Below, one piece after another: positions 52,155 through 60,836 of a DNA stretch of 64,000 nt. The notes below the pieces were generated by a model. That model searched no databases. It was not told where the DNA came from and saw nothing but the letters and a program-made list of their open reading frames with translations. The stretch is taken from contig NZ_JBHUJS010000001.1 of NCBI RefSeq assembly GCF_042683405.1, positions 372,001 to 436,000 on the forward strand. Reading direction: 5' to 3'. The position numbers and the translations under genes are program-made. Position 1 is the stretch's first letter, and each line of letters begins with the position of its first letter. Origin of the DNA: Telluria sp042683405 (GTDB taxonomy: Bacteria > Pseudomonadota > Gammaproteobacteria > Burkholderiales > Burkholderiaceae_D).

Positions 52155-53567
52155 TCAGTGCGCGTGGTAGGTCACGCGCGATGGCACCTGCTTGAACTTG
52201 CCCATCTGGCTCCACCATGGCATCAGCAGGAAGAAGCTGAAGTAGACCAGGGTGCAGACCTGCGCCAGGATCGTGTAGACCGGGGTTGGCAGCTGGGTAC
52301 CGAGGTAGCCCAGGGTCACGAAGGACAGGCCGAACACGGCGTACACATACTTGTGCCAGTCAGGACGGTAGCGGATCGACTTCACCGGCGACTTGTCCAG
52401 CCATGGCAGGAAGGCCAGGATCACGACCGACGAACCGAACAGCAGGACGCCCCAGAACTTCGCATCCAGCATGCCAGGCAGCATGCCGATAATGCACAGC
52501 AGCGCGATGACGGCGATCGCTGCCTTGGTCTTGAACGACAGCTTCGATTTCATCCAGACGAATACCACGTACGCAGCGATCGCGACGATCAGCACGTTCA
52601 GGAAGTCCGAGGTGATCGCACGCAGCACCGAGTAGAACGGGGTGAAGTACCAGGTCGGAGCGATGTGCGCCGGGGTCTTCAGCGAGTCTGCCGGGATGAA
52701 GTTGTTGTACTCCAGGAAGTAGCCGCCCATCTCAGGGGCGAAGAACACCACCGCCGAGAAGATCACCAGGAACACCGATACGCCGAACAGGTCGTGCACG
52801 GTGTAGTACGGGTGCGAAGGGATCGAGTCGACCGGATGGCCGTCCGGGCCCAGGTTCTCTTTCACTTCGATGCCGTCCGGGTTGGACGAGCCGACTTCGT
52901 GCAGCGCGATCAGGTGCGCAGCCACCAGGCCCAGCAGGACCAGCGGCAGGGCGATCACGTGGAACGCAAAGAAGCGGTTCAGGGTCGCGTCGGAGACGAC
53001 GTAGTCGCCGCGGATCCACAGCGACAGGTCAGGGCCGATCAGCGGAATCGCGCCGAACAGGTTGACGATCACCTGTGCGCCCCAGTAGGACATCTGGCCC
53101 CATGGGAGCAGGTAGCCGAAGAACGCCTCGGCCATCAGCATCAGGAAGATCGCGAAGCCGAACAGCCAGATCAGTTCGCGCGGTTTGCGGTACGAACCGT
53201 ACAGCAGGCCGCGGGTCATGTGCAGGTACACCACGATGAAGAACGCGGAAGCGCCGGTGGAGTGCATGTAGCGCACCAGCCAGCCCCACGGGACTTCGCG
53301 CATGATGTATTCGACCGAGCCGAAGGCCAGCGCGGCGTCCGGCTTGTAGTGCATGGTCAGGAAGATGCCGGTGACGATCTGCAGCACCAGGATCAGCATC
53401 GCCAGCGAGCCGAAGATGTACCAGAAGTTGAAGTTCTTCGGGGCGTAGTAGCGGCCCCACTGGTCGTACCACAGCTTCGAGGCCGGGAAGCGGTCGTCGA
53501 CCCAGGCCAGCGCCTTTTGTGCTGCCGGCGCGTCGGCCGGCAGTTTGGTTTCTTTAAACGCGGCCAT
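52155..53567 (-). CDS. petB: Cytochrome b of the bc1 complex
   Basis: The 470-aa protein has eight or more TM helices and heme-ligand histidines in the usual helix segments (GSLAMLILVLQIVTGIFLTMHY; YMHSTGASAFFIVVYLHMTRGLLYG; FAFHVIALPLVLLGLVAAHLIALHEVG). Its Qo motif is PTWY at Thr305 (IAPTWYFTPFY), where most cytochromes b have PEWY. A C-terminal region beyond the core has an extra TM helix. It oxidises quinol at the inner membrane. The start shares its last base with the petA stop. Confidence 0.94.
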   Translation of the reverse strand: MAAFKETKLPADAPAAQKALAWVDDRFPASKLWYDQWGRYYAPKNFNFWYIFGSLAMLILVLQIVTGIFLTMHYKPDAALAFGSVEYIMREVPWGWLVRYMHSTGASAFFIVVYLHMTRGLLYGSYRKPRELIWLFGFAIFLMLMAEAFFGYLLPWGQMSYWGAQVIVNLFGAIPLIGPDLSLWIRGDYVVSDATLNRFFAFHVIALPLVLLGLVAAHLIALHEVGSSNPDGIEVKENLGPDGHPVDSIPSHPYYTVHDLFGVSVFLVIFSAVVFFAPEMGGYFLEYNNFIPADSLKTPAHIAPTWYFTPFYSVLRAITSDFLNVLIVAIAAYVVFVWMKSKLSFKTKAAIAVIALLCIIGMLPGMLDAKFWGVLLFGSSVVILAFLPWLDKSPVKSIRYRPDWHKYVYAVFGLSFVTLGYLGTQLPTPVYTILAQVCTLVYFSFFLLMPWWSQMGKFKQVPSRVTYHAH

Positions 53568-54175
53568 TATGCTTCGCCTTTCTCGTCTTTACCGATGATG
53601 ATGCGGGTGTCCGACAGGTACATGTGGCGTGGTACCTCGAGGTTGTCCGGTGCAGGCTTGTTCTTGAACACGCGGCCGGCCAGGTCGAAGGTGGAGCCGT
53701 GGCATGGGCACAGGAAACCGCCTGCCCAGTCGTCCGGCAGGTTCGGCTGCGCGCCAGGGGTCACGCGCGCGGTCGGCGAGCAGCCCAGGTGCGAGCAGAT
53801 GCCCACGGCCACCAGGTACTCCGGCTTGATCGAACGCCATTCGTTGCGTGCGTATTCCGGCGTCAGTACGTCAGGTGCGCGCTCCGAGTTCGGGTCGGCG
53901 ACCTGGTCATCGGTCTTCTTGAGCGACTCGACCATCTCCGGCGAACGGCGCATGATCCATACCGGCTTGCCGCGCCACTCCACGGTCTTCATTTCGCCCG
54001 GCTGCATGCCGGCGATATCCACTTCTACAGGCGCGCCGGCCGCTTTCGCGCGCTCCGACGGCTGGAACGTGCTTACCAGCGCCGCCCCGGTGGACAAACC
54101 GACGACACCACCCGCCGCGCACGTCGCGACGAGCAAGCCGCGTCGACCTGAATCGACCTGCTTTTCGTTACTCAT
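53567..54175 (-). CDS. petA: Rieske iron-sulfur protein
   Basis: The 202-aa protein has a Tat-type N-terminus (RRGLLVATCAAGGVVGLSTG) that doubles as membrane anchor, and the cluster boxes CSHLGC and CPCHGS (in GICSHLGCSPT and FLCPCHGSTFDLAG). It takes electrons from quinol at the Qo site and passes them to cytochrome c1. First gene of petABC; the candidate promoter is at 54240-54268. Confidence 0.95.
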   Translation of the reverse strand: MSNEKQVDSGRRGLLVATCAAGGVVGLSTGAALVSTFQPSERAKAAGAPVEVDIAGMQPGEMKTVEWRGKPVWIMRRSPEMVESLKKTDDQVADPNSERAPDVLTPEYARNEWRSIKPEYLVAVGICSHLGCSPTARVTPGAQPNLPDDWAGGFLCPCHGSTFDLAGRVFKNKPAPDNLEVPRHMYLSDTRIIIGKDEKGEA

Positions 54176-54239
54176 ACCAACCCCAATCAGTCAAAAATGC
54201 GGAATCTTGAGAAGCAAAGGGAGCTTCTAGCAACCTTAA

Positions 54240-54268
54240 ATTATAAGGGAAGCAGATGGCGAGTTAAA
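54240..54268 (-). promoter_or_regulatory. Candidate petABC promoter
   Basis: On the minus strand TATAAT (plus 54240-54245) has TTTAAC (plus 54263-54268) 17 bases upstream. The perfect -10 and the 65-base distance to the petA start are plausible for a sigma-70 promoter. Confidence 0.5.
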
Positions 54269-54427
54269 TAAAAAGTTGTTGACAGCCCCATCCGAAGGCG
54301 GCTTTTCATGGCTTTTTGGCAGCCGGACCGTCGAAAATACGCCGCGGCGGGTACCGGCGGTCGCCCATCCTCTTGCAACTTTGGTAATATCAGTCACCGG
54401 TTACCGGTCAATACAGAGGAGGCAGGC

Positions 54428-54841
54428 ATGGGCATGATGCAGGAATTCAAAGAATTTGCCGTCAAGGGCAGCGTGGTGGACCTGGCCGTCGGCGTGATTA
54501 TCGGCGCGGCGTTCAGCAAGATCGTCGATTCCCTGGTCAACGACATCATCATGCCGCCAGTCGGCTACCTGCTGGGCGGGCTGGATTTCTCGAACTACTA
54601 CATTGCGCTGAACAACCAGGCCGCCGGGCTGCCCCTGGCGGAGGCGAAGAAGCTGGGCGCGGTGATCGCGTACGGCAACTTCTTCTCGGTCGTGTTGAAT
54701 TTCCTCATCCTGGCGTTCATCATCTTCCAGATGGTTCGCCTGATCAACAAGGCGCGCCGCGGTCCGGATGCCGCCGCCGCGGCCGTCGCCGCCGAAGAAG
54801 TGCTGCTGCTGCGCGAGATCCGCGACAGCCTCAGGCGCTAG
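54428..54841 (+). CDS. mscL: Large-conductance mechanosensitive channel MscL
   Basis: The 137-aa protein starts MGMMQEFKEFAVKGSVVDLAV, with GAGGAGGC upstream. TM1 (VGVIIGAAFSKIVDSLVNDI) and TM2 (FFSVVLNFLILAFIIFQMV) flank the periplasmic loop, and the C-terminal helix ends LLLREIRDSLRR. It opens at high membrane tension to release solutes. Upstream in-frame codons from 54308 are non-coding. It is followed by a perfect hairpin. Confidence 0.95.
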   Translation: MGMMQEFKEFAVKGSVVDLAVGVIIGAAFSKIVDSLVNDIIMPPVGYLLGGLDFSNYYIALNNQAAGLPLAEAKKLGAVIAYGNFFSVVLNFLILAFIIFQMVRLINKARRGPDAAAAAVAAEEVLLLREIRDSLRR

Positions 54842-54847
54842 CGCTTC

Positions 54848-54875
54848 GGTCATCCCGGCCTTCGCCGGGATGACC
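54848..54875 (+). terminator. Hairpin after mscL
   Basis: GGTCATCCCGGC and GCCGGGATGACC form a perfect 12-bp stem with loop CTTC. Only a weak T-run follows (GCCTTTCCTTT), so termination is likely but may be shared with the dispersed-repeat type of element. Confidence 0.6.
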
Positions 54876-54929
54876 GCCTTTCCTTTAGCGGTGACAGAGC
54901 CTTTTCCCTTTTTGTGAGAGACTGGGGAC

Positions 54930-56072
54930 ATGCGACGTTACTGGCTGCTGTTTGCCCAAGCCGTCACCATCTGCCTTGCGCTGTACATGGTGATCGCGGC
55001 GGTTCGTCCGGACCTCCTGCGCGGTCCCGTCCGCACCGTGGAGCTGGGCACAGGCGCCCGTCCCGCCGCGCTGATCCAGTCTCCCGGCCTGCCGCCGTCC
55101 GGCAGCTACCGCGAGGCGGCCGACCGCGCCATGCCGGCCGTGGTCAACATCCTCACCTCCAAGGCGTTGCCGCCCAACCACCCGCTGCTGAACGACCCGT
55201 TCTTCCGCCGCTACTTCGGCGAGCGCAACCCGCAGGCGGAAAACGCCAGCCTGGGGTCGGGCGTGATCGTGAGTCCCGATGGCTATATCCTGACCAACTA
55301 CCACGTGGTGGAGGCCGCCGACCAGATCGAGGTCGTGCTGCCCGATGGCCGCCGCGCCATCGGCAAGGTGGTCGGCACCGATCCCGAGACCGACCTGGCG
55401 GTCCTGCGCATCGACCTGAAGAACCTGCCCGTCATGATGCTGGGCCACCCGGAGCAGGCCAAGGTCGGCGACGTGGTGCTCGCCATCGGCAATCCGTTCG
55501 GCGTCGGCCAGACCGTCACCATGGGCATCATTTCCGCGGTCGGCCGCACCAACCTGCGCATCAACGAATTCGAGGACTTCATCCAGACCGACGCGGCGAT
55601 CAACTTCGGCAACTCGGGCGGCGCGCTGGTGGACACGCGCGGCAACCTCCTGGGCATCAACTCGGCGATCTTCTCGCAGACCGGCGGCTCGGTCGGCATC
55701 GGCTTCGCCATCCCCGTGTCGACCGCGCGTTCTGTGCTCGAATCGATCATCCTCAAGGGCTATGTGGAGCGCGGCTGGGTCGGCGTCGAATCGCAGGACA
55801 TCACGCCGGAGCTGGCCGAGAGCTTCGGCCTGCCGCGCGACAAGGGCGCCATCATCGCCGGCGTGGTGCGCAACGGCCCGGCCGACCGTGCCGGGATCAA
55901 GCCGGGCGACATCCTCCTGGCGGTGAACGGGCAGCCGGTCCCGGACACCACCGTCATGCTCAACCTCATCGCCAAGCTGCCGCCCGGCCGCAAGGCTAAA
56001 ATGACGGTCCTGCGCAGCAACCGCGAAGCCACGCTGGACGTCAGCGTCGGGAAGCGGCCACGCGCCCGTTAA
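54930..56072 (+). CDS. DegS/DegQ-like periplasmic serine protease
   Basis: The 380-aa protein has an N-terminal membrane anchor (LLFAQAVTICLALYMVIAAV), a trypsin domain with His125 (TNYHVVEA), Asp155 (ETDLAVLR) and Ser229 (NFGNSGGALV), and one PDZ domain (about 280-370; LAESFGLPRDKGAIIAGVV, ADRAGIKPGDILLAVNGQP). One PDZ and a retained anchor fit DegS/AlgW-type sigma-E pathway proteases better than DegP. It is downstream of mscL and next to petABC, a common betaproteobacterial order. Confidence 0.9.
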   Translation: MRRYWLLFAQAVTICLALYMVIAAVRPDLLRGPVRTVELGTGARPAALIQSPGLPPSGSYREAADRAMPAVVNILTSKALPPNHPLLNDPFFRRYFGERNPQAENASLGSGVIVSPDGYILTNYHVVEAADQIEVVLPDGRRAIGKVVGTDPETDLAVLRIDLKNLPVMMLGHPEQAKVGDVVLAIGNPFGVGQTVTMGIISAVGRTNLRINEFEDFIQTDAAINFGNSGGALVDTRGNLLGINSAIFSQTGGSVGIGFAIPVSTARSVLESIILKGYVERGWVGVESQDITPELAESFGLPRDKGAIIAGVVRNGPADRAGIKPGDILLAVNGQPVPDTTVMLNLIAKLPPGRKAKMTVLRSNREATLDVSVGKRPRAR

Positions 56073-56082
56073 GAGGACCCCG

Positions 56083-56763
56083 ATGCACCTGCGCGACCTG
56101 ACGCAATACCTGAACGAACTTTCCGAGAACAACAACCGTCCCTGGTTCATCATGAACAAGCCGCGCTACGACATCCTGCGCGAGGAGTTCCTGCAGGTGG
56201 TGACGGAACTGATCCGCGAGCTGGGCAAGTTCGATCCGCTGATCGCGGACTGCAATCCGAAGAAGGCCATGTTCCGCATCAACCGCGACGTGCGCTTTGC
56301 CGCCGACAAGCGGCCGTACAAGACCAATTTTTCCGCCGCGCTGGCGCCGAACGACAAGCGCCGCCCCACGCATGCGGGCGGGCCGACCTACTACTTCCAC
56401 ATCCAGGACGGCAAGCTGCTGTACGGCGCCGGCGAATACATTCCGCCGGCGCCGCGCCTGAAAGCGATCCGCGAGCGCATTGCCAACGATGCGACAGGAT
56501 TTTCGAAAGTACTCAAAAATAAGGCCTTGAGAGCAAGCTACGGCGACCTCGCGGAAGAGGAGCGCCTGCAACGGCCGCCCAAGGGATTCGATCCCGCGCA
56601 CGAGCACATCGAGTACATTAAATTCAAGAGCTTCTTTGTCTGGAACGAGGTGCCGCTCAAGGTCAATGAGCCGGACCGGCTGGTGCCGGACCTGGTGCGC
56701 GGCATGAAGGACGCCTATGCGCTGGTCGAGTGGTTGCGCGGCGTGAAGGTAAGCGAACAATAA
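56083..56763 (+). CDS. DUF2461 domain protein
   Basis: The 226-aa protein matches the DUF2461 pattern: LTQYLNELSENNNRPWFIMNK at the start, FRINRDVRFAADKRPYKTNF, GGPTYYFHIQDGKLLYGAGEY, RIANDATGFSKVLKN. It is probably cytoplasmic and of unknown function. It starts 10 bases after the protease gene and is followed by a cupin gene after 13 bases, so the three may be one operon. Confidence 0.87.
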   Translation: MHLRDLTQYLNELSENNNRPWFIMNKPRYDILREEFLQVVTELIRELGKFDPLIADCNPKKAMFRINRDVRFAADKRPYKTNFSAALAPNDKRRPTHAGGPTYYFHIQDGKLLYGAGEYIPPAPRLKAIRERIANDATGFSKVLKNKALRASYGDLAEEERLQRPPKGFDPAHEHIEYIKFKSFFVWNEVPLKVNEPDRLVPDLVRGMKDAYALVEWLRGVKVSEQ

Positions 56764-56776
56764 CGGAGGAGTTCCA

Positions 56777-57109
56777 ATGGCTTTGCAACATGCGGCATCG
56801 GGAGACAGGATTTCGCTCAAACGCAGCGACGACGACATTGCGTCGTTCACGTCGGTCGCGCTGGCCAAGACCGAGCACATGGAACTGATGCGGATCCTCG
56901 TCACCAAGGACAGGCCGATCCCGGAGCACAAGCTGGAAGGGGAGATGTCGCTGGTATGCCTGGAAGGCGAGCTCGCCGTGGACGCCTACGGCACGACGAC
57001 CACGCTCAAGCCGATGGAAATGCTGTACCTGAGCGGCGGCGTCCCGCACGCCATCCGCGCCAGCGAAGACTCGATTGGCCTGATGACCATCCTGCTCCAC
57101 CCCTGCTAG
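56777..57109 (+). CDS. Small cupin-domain protein
   Basis: The 110-aa protein shows a single-domain cupin fold: ITKDRPIPEHKLEGEMSLVCLEGE (start of cupin box 1; His and Glu present), ELAVDAYGTTTTLKPMEMLYLSG, GVPHAIRASEDSIG with a conserved His. GGAGG precedes the start. No enzyme function can be assigned; metal binding is plausible. Confidence 0.8.
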   Translation: MALQHAASGDRISLKRSDDDIASFTSVALAKTEHMELMRILVTKDRPIPEHKLEGEMSLVCLEGELAVDAYGTTTTLKPMEMLYLSGGVPHAIRASEDSIGLMTILLHPC

Positions 57110-57153
57110 CAAGGACAGAGGACTGTCCCCGCAGGGACCGTCCCCATCCATCC
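57110..57153. repeat. GGGACNGTCCC-type palindromes after the cupin gene
   Basis: GGACTGTCCCC (57120-57130) and GGGACCGTCCCC (57134-57145) stand back to back in the convergent gap between the cupin gene and gpsA. They are further copies of the repeated short palindrome and may form a cruciform or terminator. Confidence 0.55.
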
Positions 57154-58164
57154 TCACTCGCCGCGGGGATCGCGGGCCAGGAGCGCCGCCACCATCGTGC
57201 GCGGATCGACGCCGTCGAACAGCACGCCCGCCACCGCATTGGTGAGTGGCATATCCACCCCCAGCTTCGCCGCCAGATCCCGCACCGCCTTGGCGCACGG
57301 CACGCCTTCGGCCACGTGCCCCAGCTCGCGCACGACGGTATCGAGGCTCTTGCCCTCGGCCAGCCCCAGCCCCACGCGCCGGTTGCGCGACAGGTCGCCG
57401 GTACAGGTGAGGATCAGATCGCCCATCCCCGTCAGGCCCATGAAGGTGCTGGCCTGTCCGCCGAGCGCCGTGCCCAGCCGCGTGATCTCGGCCAGCCCGC
57501 GCGTGATCAGCGCCGCGCGCGCGTTCAGCCCGAGCCCCAGGCCGTCCGACACGCCGGTGGCGATCGCCATGATGTTCTTGACCGCGCCGCCGACCTCGAC
57601 GCCGACCACGTCGTCGCACGAATACAGGCGCAGGTTCGCCCCGTGCACGGTGGCGACCACTTTTTCGCGCAGCGGCTGCGACAGCGACGCCACCGTCAGC
57701 GCGCACGGCAGTCCGCGCGCGACTTCCTGCGCGAACGAAGGTCCCGACAGTACGGCGGCCGGCACGCCGTCGCCCAATACCTCCGCCACGACCTGGTGCG
57801 GCAGCAGCCCGGTGTCGTACTCGAAGCCCTTGCACAGCCAGACGATATTGGGGATGTTGCGGCCCTTGAGCTGCATGAGCAGCGGCCGCAGTCCGGCCAC
57901 CGGCGTGGCGGCGATCAGGAGGCCGTCCGCCCCCACGTGCGCGAGCGCGGCGTCGAAGTCGGCGCTGGCCTGCAGCGACCCGGGGAAGGGATAGCCCTTG
58001 AGGTAGGCCGCGTTCTCGCGGTCGCGCTGCATGGCCTGCATGGTGTCGGCGCTGCGTCCCCACAGGACGACGTCGTGGCGCGCGGCGAGCGCGATCGCAA
58101 CGGCGGTGCCCCAGGCGCCTGCGCCCAGCACGCTGACCTTGCGCGGTGTGTGATGTGATTGCAT
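57154..58164 (-). CDS. gpsA: Glycerol-3-phosphate dehydrogenase [NAD(P)+]
   Basis: The 336-aa protein has an N-terminal Rossmann motif (VLGAGAWGTAVAIALAARH), IAATPVAGLRPLLMQL, CKGFEYDTGLLP, SGPSFAQEVARGLPCALTVAS, the catalytic-lysine helix VGGAVKNIMAIATGVSDGLG and substrate-binding GLGLNARAALITRGLAE. It makes sn-glycerol-3-phosphate from dihydroxyacetone phosphate for phospholipids. The start is at 58164 and the stop faces the cupin gene. Confidence 0.95.
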   Translation of the reverse strand: MQSHHTPRKVSVLGAGAWGTAVAIALAARHDVVLWGRSADTMQAMQRDRENAAYLKGYPFPGSLQASADFDAALAHVGADGLLIAATPVAGLRPLLMQLKGRNIPNIVWLCKGFEYDTGLLPHQVVAEVLGDGVPAAVLSGPSFAQEVARGLPCALTVASLSQPLREKVVATVHGANLRLYSCDDVVGVEVGGAVKNIMAIATGVSDGLGLGLNARAALITRGLAEITRLGTALGGQASTFMGLTGMGDLILTCTGDLSRNRRVGLGLAEGKSLDTVVRELGHVAEGVPCAKAVRDLAAKLGVDMPLTNAVAGVLFDGVDPRTMVAALLARDPRGE

Positions 58165-58172
58165 GGTGATTT

Positions 58173-58619
58173 CTAGATGCCCCAGAGGTCCGAGGCCTTG
58201 ACGTAGCCGATGATGCCGTCCTTGTGCCGCACCTTGACCCAGGCCGCGATCTCGGGATCGGCCAGTTCCAGCACGACGCCCTTGTCCGCAAACATCACGA
58301 CCTGCGCGCCGTCCTCGCCGGAGGCGCGCACTTCGACGCCGTCGAAGCGCGCCACGACGCTACGGCGCGGCATCAGGCGCTTCGCTTCGGTCCATGCGGC
58401 GTCGCCGTGGAAGTCGCGCACCTTGACCCATTCGCCGTAGCGCAGCACGACTTCGACGGGCATGCCTGCCGGGGCCACGAACAGCTTGGGCGCCTTGGGC
58501 GAGGGTGCGTCATAGAAGATGGCCGGCGCCGGTCCGACGGTCTTGAAGTCGGTTGCCGCGCAGATGGCGGGAGCGAGGGCGACGATGGATGTGGCTGCGA
58601 TCAGGCGTGCGAATGTCAT
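58173..58619 (-). CDS. Secreted SH3b-domain protein
   Basis: The 148-aa protein has a signal peptide (ending ICAATDFK) and two SH3-like modules: APAGMPVEVVLRYGEWVKVRD with DGVEVRASGEDGAQVVMFADK and VVLELADPEIAAWVKVRHKDGIIGYVKASDLWG. Such proteins are periplasmic and often bind peptidoglycan; the function is unknown. It lies just upstream of gpsA, 8 bases away, in the same direction. Confidence 0.82.
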   Translation of the reverse strand: MTFARLIAATSIVALAPAICAATDFKTVGPAPAIFYDAPSPKAPKLFVAPAGMPVEVVLRYGEWVKVRDFHGDAAWTEAKRLMPRRSVVARFDGVEVRASGEDGAQVVMFADKGVVLELADPEIAAWVKVRHKDGIIGYVKASDLWGI

Positions 58620-58638
58620 GACCAGGCCCAGTAAATGG

Positions 58639-58664
58639 CGTCACGCCGGCATGCCGGCGTGACG
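58639..58664. repeat. 26-bp perfect palindrome
   Basis: CGTCACGCCGGCATGCCGGCGTGACG is a perfect palindrome in the gap between secB and the SH3 gene. It is similar in style to the dispersed GC-rich intergenic repeats at 20819 and 54848. No T-run follows on either side. Confidence 0.65.
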
Positions 58665-58709
58665 GATGGCGGCGCCAGGCCGCCCCGGGCCCGAAGGCCC
58701 CTGTGCTGC

Positions 58710-59186
58710 TTAGTGCTGCTCGGTCGATGCTGCCGGCGTGCCTGCAGCCGCCTGTGCCAGGGCTTGCTGGCGCTGCTGGTAGAACGCTTCGAAGTTGATC
58801 TCGGCCAGGTGCACTGGCGGGAAGCCGGCACGGGTGATCACGTCGGCGATGTTCGCGCGCAGGTACGGGTAGATGATGTTCGGGCAGCCGATGCCGAGCA
58901 GTGGCTCCATCTGGTCTGCAGGAACGTGGCGCACTTCGAAGATGCCAGCCTGCTTGCCTTCGACCAGGAACGCGACCTTGTCCTTCACCTTGGCGGTGAT
59001 GGTGATGGTCACGGAAGCTTCGTAGATGCTGTCGGCGATGGTCTCGGCGCCAACGTCCAGCGACACTTCGATCTGCGGCACATCCTGCTCGAGGAAGATC
59101 GATGGCGAATTCGGTTGTTCCAGCGACATGTCTTTCAGGTAGACGCGCTGGATTTGGAATACTGGTTGCTGGTTTTCTTCGGACAT
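58710..59186 (-). CDS. secB: Protein-export chaperone SecB
   Basis: The 158-aa protein has the SecB fold: PVFQIQRVYLKDMSLEQPNSP, SPSIFLEQDVPQIEVSLDVGA, VSITITAKVKD-type core, GCPNIIYPYLRANIADVITRAGFPPVHLAEINF at the C-terminal helix. It keeps preproteins unfolded and delivers them to SecA. Followed upstream by grxC and a rhodanese gene in the same orientation, a conserved proteobacterial cluster. Confidence 0.95.
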   Translation of the reverse strand: MSEENQQPVFQIQRVYLKDMSLEQPNSPSIFLEQDVPQIEVSLDVGAETIADSIYEASVTITITAKVKDKVAFLVEGKQAGIFEVRHVPADQMEPLLGIGCPNIIYPYLRANIADVITRAGFPPVHLAEINFEAFYQQRQQALAQAAAGTPAASTEQH

Positions 59187-59324
59187 GGAACGCTTTCGTT
59201 TAAAAATTAAGGGACGGCTCCGGCCGTCCGACTGCGTAGCGGTAGCTTTTTAAAAACGCGACGGCAATTGTATCAAAACCAATTGTTCGGTAGAACAGTT
59301 TCGCCGCCGCGCCTGGTACGGCGC

Positions 59325-59588
59325 TTATTCGCCGTTGAGCAGGGGGTCGAGCTTGCCGGCCTGGTCGAGTGCGTACAGGTCGTCGAAGCCGCCCACGTGG
59401 GTGTCGCCGATGTAAATCTGGGGAACCGTGCGGCGCCCGGTACGTTCCATCATGACGACGCGTTGGTCCGGGTCGAGGTCGACACGGATTTTCTCGATAT
59501 TCTTCACGCCTTTGGCTTCCAGCAGGCGTTCGGCACGCACGCAGTAAGGGCACATGGCGGTGCTGTAGAGGAGTACTTGGGCTGTCAT
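59325..59588 (-). CDS. grxC: Glutaredoxin 3
   Basis: The 87-aa protein starts at 59588 (MTAQVLLYSTAMCPYCVRAE), with the CPYC active site, RRTVPQIYIGDTHVGGFDDLYAL and the GSH-binding TVP. A longer frame to 59729 overlaps the rhodanese gene and is rejected. It reduces disulfides with glutathione. Confidence 0.94.
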   Translation of the reverse strand: MTAQVLLYSTAMCPYCVRAERLLEAKGVKNIEKIRVDLDPDQRVVMMERTGRRTVPQIYIGDTHVGGFDDLYALDQAGKLDPLLNGE

Positions 59589-59602
59589 CGTTGTTCCTTT
59601 CT

Positions 59603-60004
59603 TTACTTGGCGACCGGCAGGCCGGCTGCCTGCCATGCCGCGAGTCCGCCGTCGAGGCTGGTTACATCCGTGAAGCCGGCGGCGGCCAGCTGGCGCACGG
59701 CGCGGTCGGCGCGGTTGCCACGCTGGCACACGACCACGACCGTGCGGTCCTTGGCCTTGCCGAGCTCGCCGATGCGGGCAGGGAGTTCACCCAATGGGAT
59801 GTGCTTGGCGTCGCGCAGGTGTGCTTTGGCATACTCTGCAGCATCGCTTACGTCCAAGATGGTGGTCTTACCACGATTTATCAACTGGATGACTTCGGTC
59901 GGGCTCGAGCGCCGGCCGCTGCCGCGAAACGCGGGAAGCATCAGGGCGATGCCGGAAAAAGCCGCGATGGCGACGAGCAAGATGTTATCGATTAAAAATT
60001 CCAC
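59603..60004 (-). CDS. Membrane-anchored rhodanese-like protein
   Basis: I chose GTG 60004 (MEFLIDNILLVAIAAFSGIA after initiation), because homologues begin with a short M-x-F-L-x-x-N segment; an ATG at 60037 would add 11 residues. A membrane helix (about 5-24) is followed by a rhodanese domain: PTEVIQLINRGKTTILDVSDA, AKHIPLGELPARIGEL, VVVVCQRGNRADRAVRQLAAAG with the catalytic-loop Cys in CQRGNRA. It may transfer sulfane sulfur at the membrane. GGAAC lies upstream of the GTG. It is in the grxC-secB cluster. Confidence 0.87.
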   Translation of the reverse strand: MEFLIDNILLVAIAAFSGIALMLPAFRGSGRRSSPTEVIQLINRGKTTILDVSDAAEYAKAHLRDAKHIPLGELPARIGELGKAKDRTVVVVCQRGNRADRAVRQLAAAGFTDVTSLDGGLAAWQAAGLPVAK

Positions 60005-60087
60005 ACAAAGTTCCAATGGTTCATGCAATCCGGCCATTATAAAATAGAAGGCGTTTTTCGACCTTAAACCACTTTTGACCGGAAGCT

Positions 60088-60834
60088 ATGTACAAAATCG
60101 TCTTGATGCGCCACGGAGAATCCACCTGGAACCGCGAAAACCGTTTCACCGGCTGGACCGATGTCGACCTGACCGAGCAGGGCATGTCGGAAGCCCGCGC
60201 CGCCGGCCAGATCCTCAAGGAGGAGGGCTATACCTTCGACCTGGCCTATACCTCGGTGCTCAAGCGCGCGGTGCGCACGCTGTGGCTGACCATGGACGAG
60301 ATGGACCTGATGTGGATTCCGGTGAAGAACGACTGGCGCCTGAACGAGCGCCACTACGGCGCGCTGCAGGGGCTGGACAAGGCCGAGACCGCGGCCAAAT
60401 TCGGCGACGAGCAGGTGCTGGTATGGCGCCGCAGCTATGACATCCCGCCGCCGGAACTGGCCCGCGACGATCCGCGCGCGTCGTTCGACGACCCGCGCTA
60501 CGCCAACGTGCCGCGCGAGCAGGTCCCGCTCACCGAGTGCCTGAAGGACACCGTGGCGCGCGTGATGCCAGCCTGGGACGAGGACATCGCCCCGGCGATC
60601 CGCGCCGGCCGCAAGATCCTGATTTCCGCCCACGGCAACAGCCTGCGCGCCCTGATCAAGATGCTGGACGGGATCAGCGACAAGGACATCGTCGGCCTGA
60701 ACATCCCCAACGGGCAGCCGCTGGTGTATGAGCTGGATGCCGACCTCAAGCCGATCCGCCACTATTACCTGGGCGACCAGGAAGCGATCGCCGCCAAGAT
60801 GCACGCTGTCGCGAACCAGGGTAAGGCAAAGTAA
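60088..60834 (+). CDS. gpmA: 2,3-bisphosphoglycerate-dependent phosphoglycerate mutase
   Basis: The 248-aa protein has the catalytic RHGES (LMRHGESTWNRENRFTG), VDLTEQGMSEARAAG, YTSVLKRAVRTLW, LNERHYGALQGLDKAE and the second His in SAHGNSLRALIKMLDGIS. It converts 3- to 2-phosphoglycerate in glycolysis. Length is typical. It is 2 bases before envC and divergent from the rhodanese gene. Confidence 0.96.
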   Translation: MYKIVLMRHGESTWNRENRFTGWTDVDLTEQGMSEARAAGQILKEEGYTFDLAYTSVLKRAVRTLWLTMDEMDLMWIPVKNDWRLNERHYGALQGLDKAETAAKFGDEQVLVWRRSYDIPPPELARDDPRASFDDPRYANVPREQVPLTECLKDTVARVMPAWDEDIAPAIRAGRKILISAHGNSLRALIKMLDGISDKDIVGLNIPNGQPLVYELDADLKPIRHYYLGDQEAIAAKMHAVANQGKAK

Positions 60835-60836
60835 GC

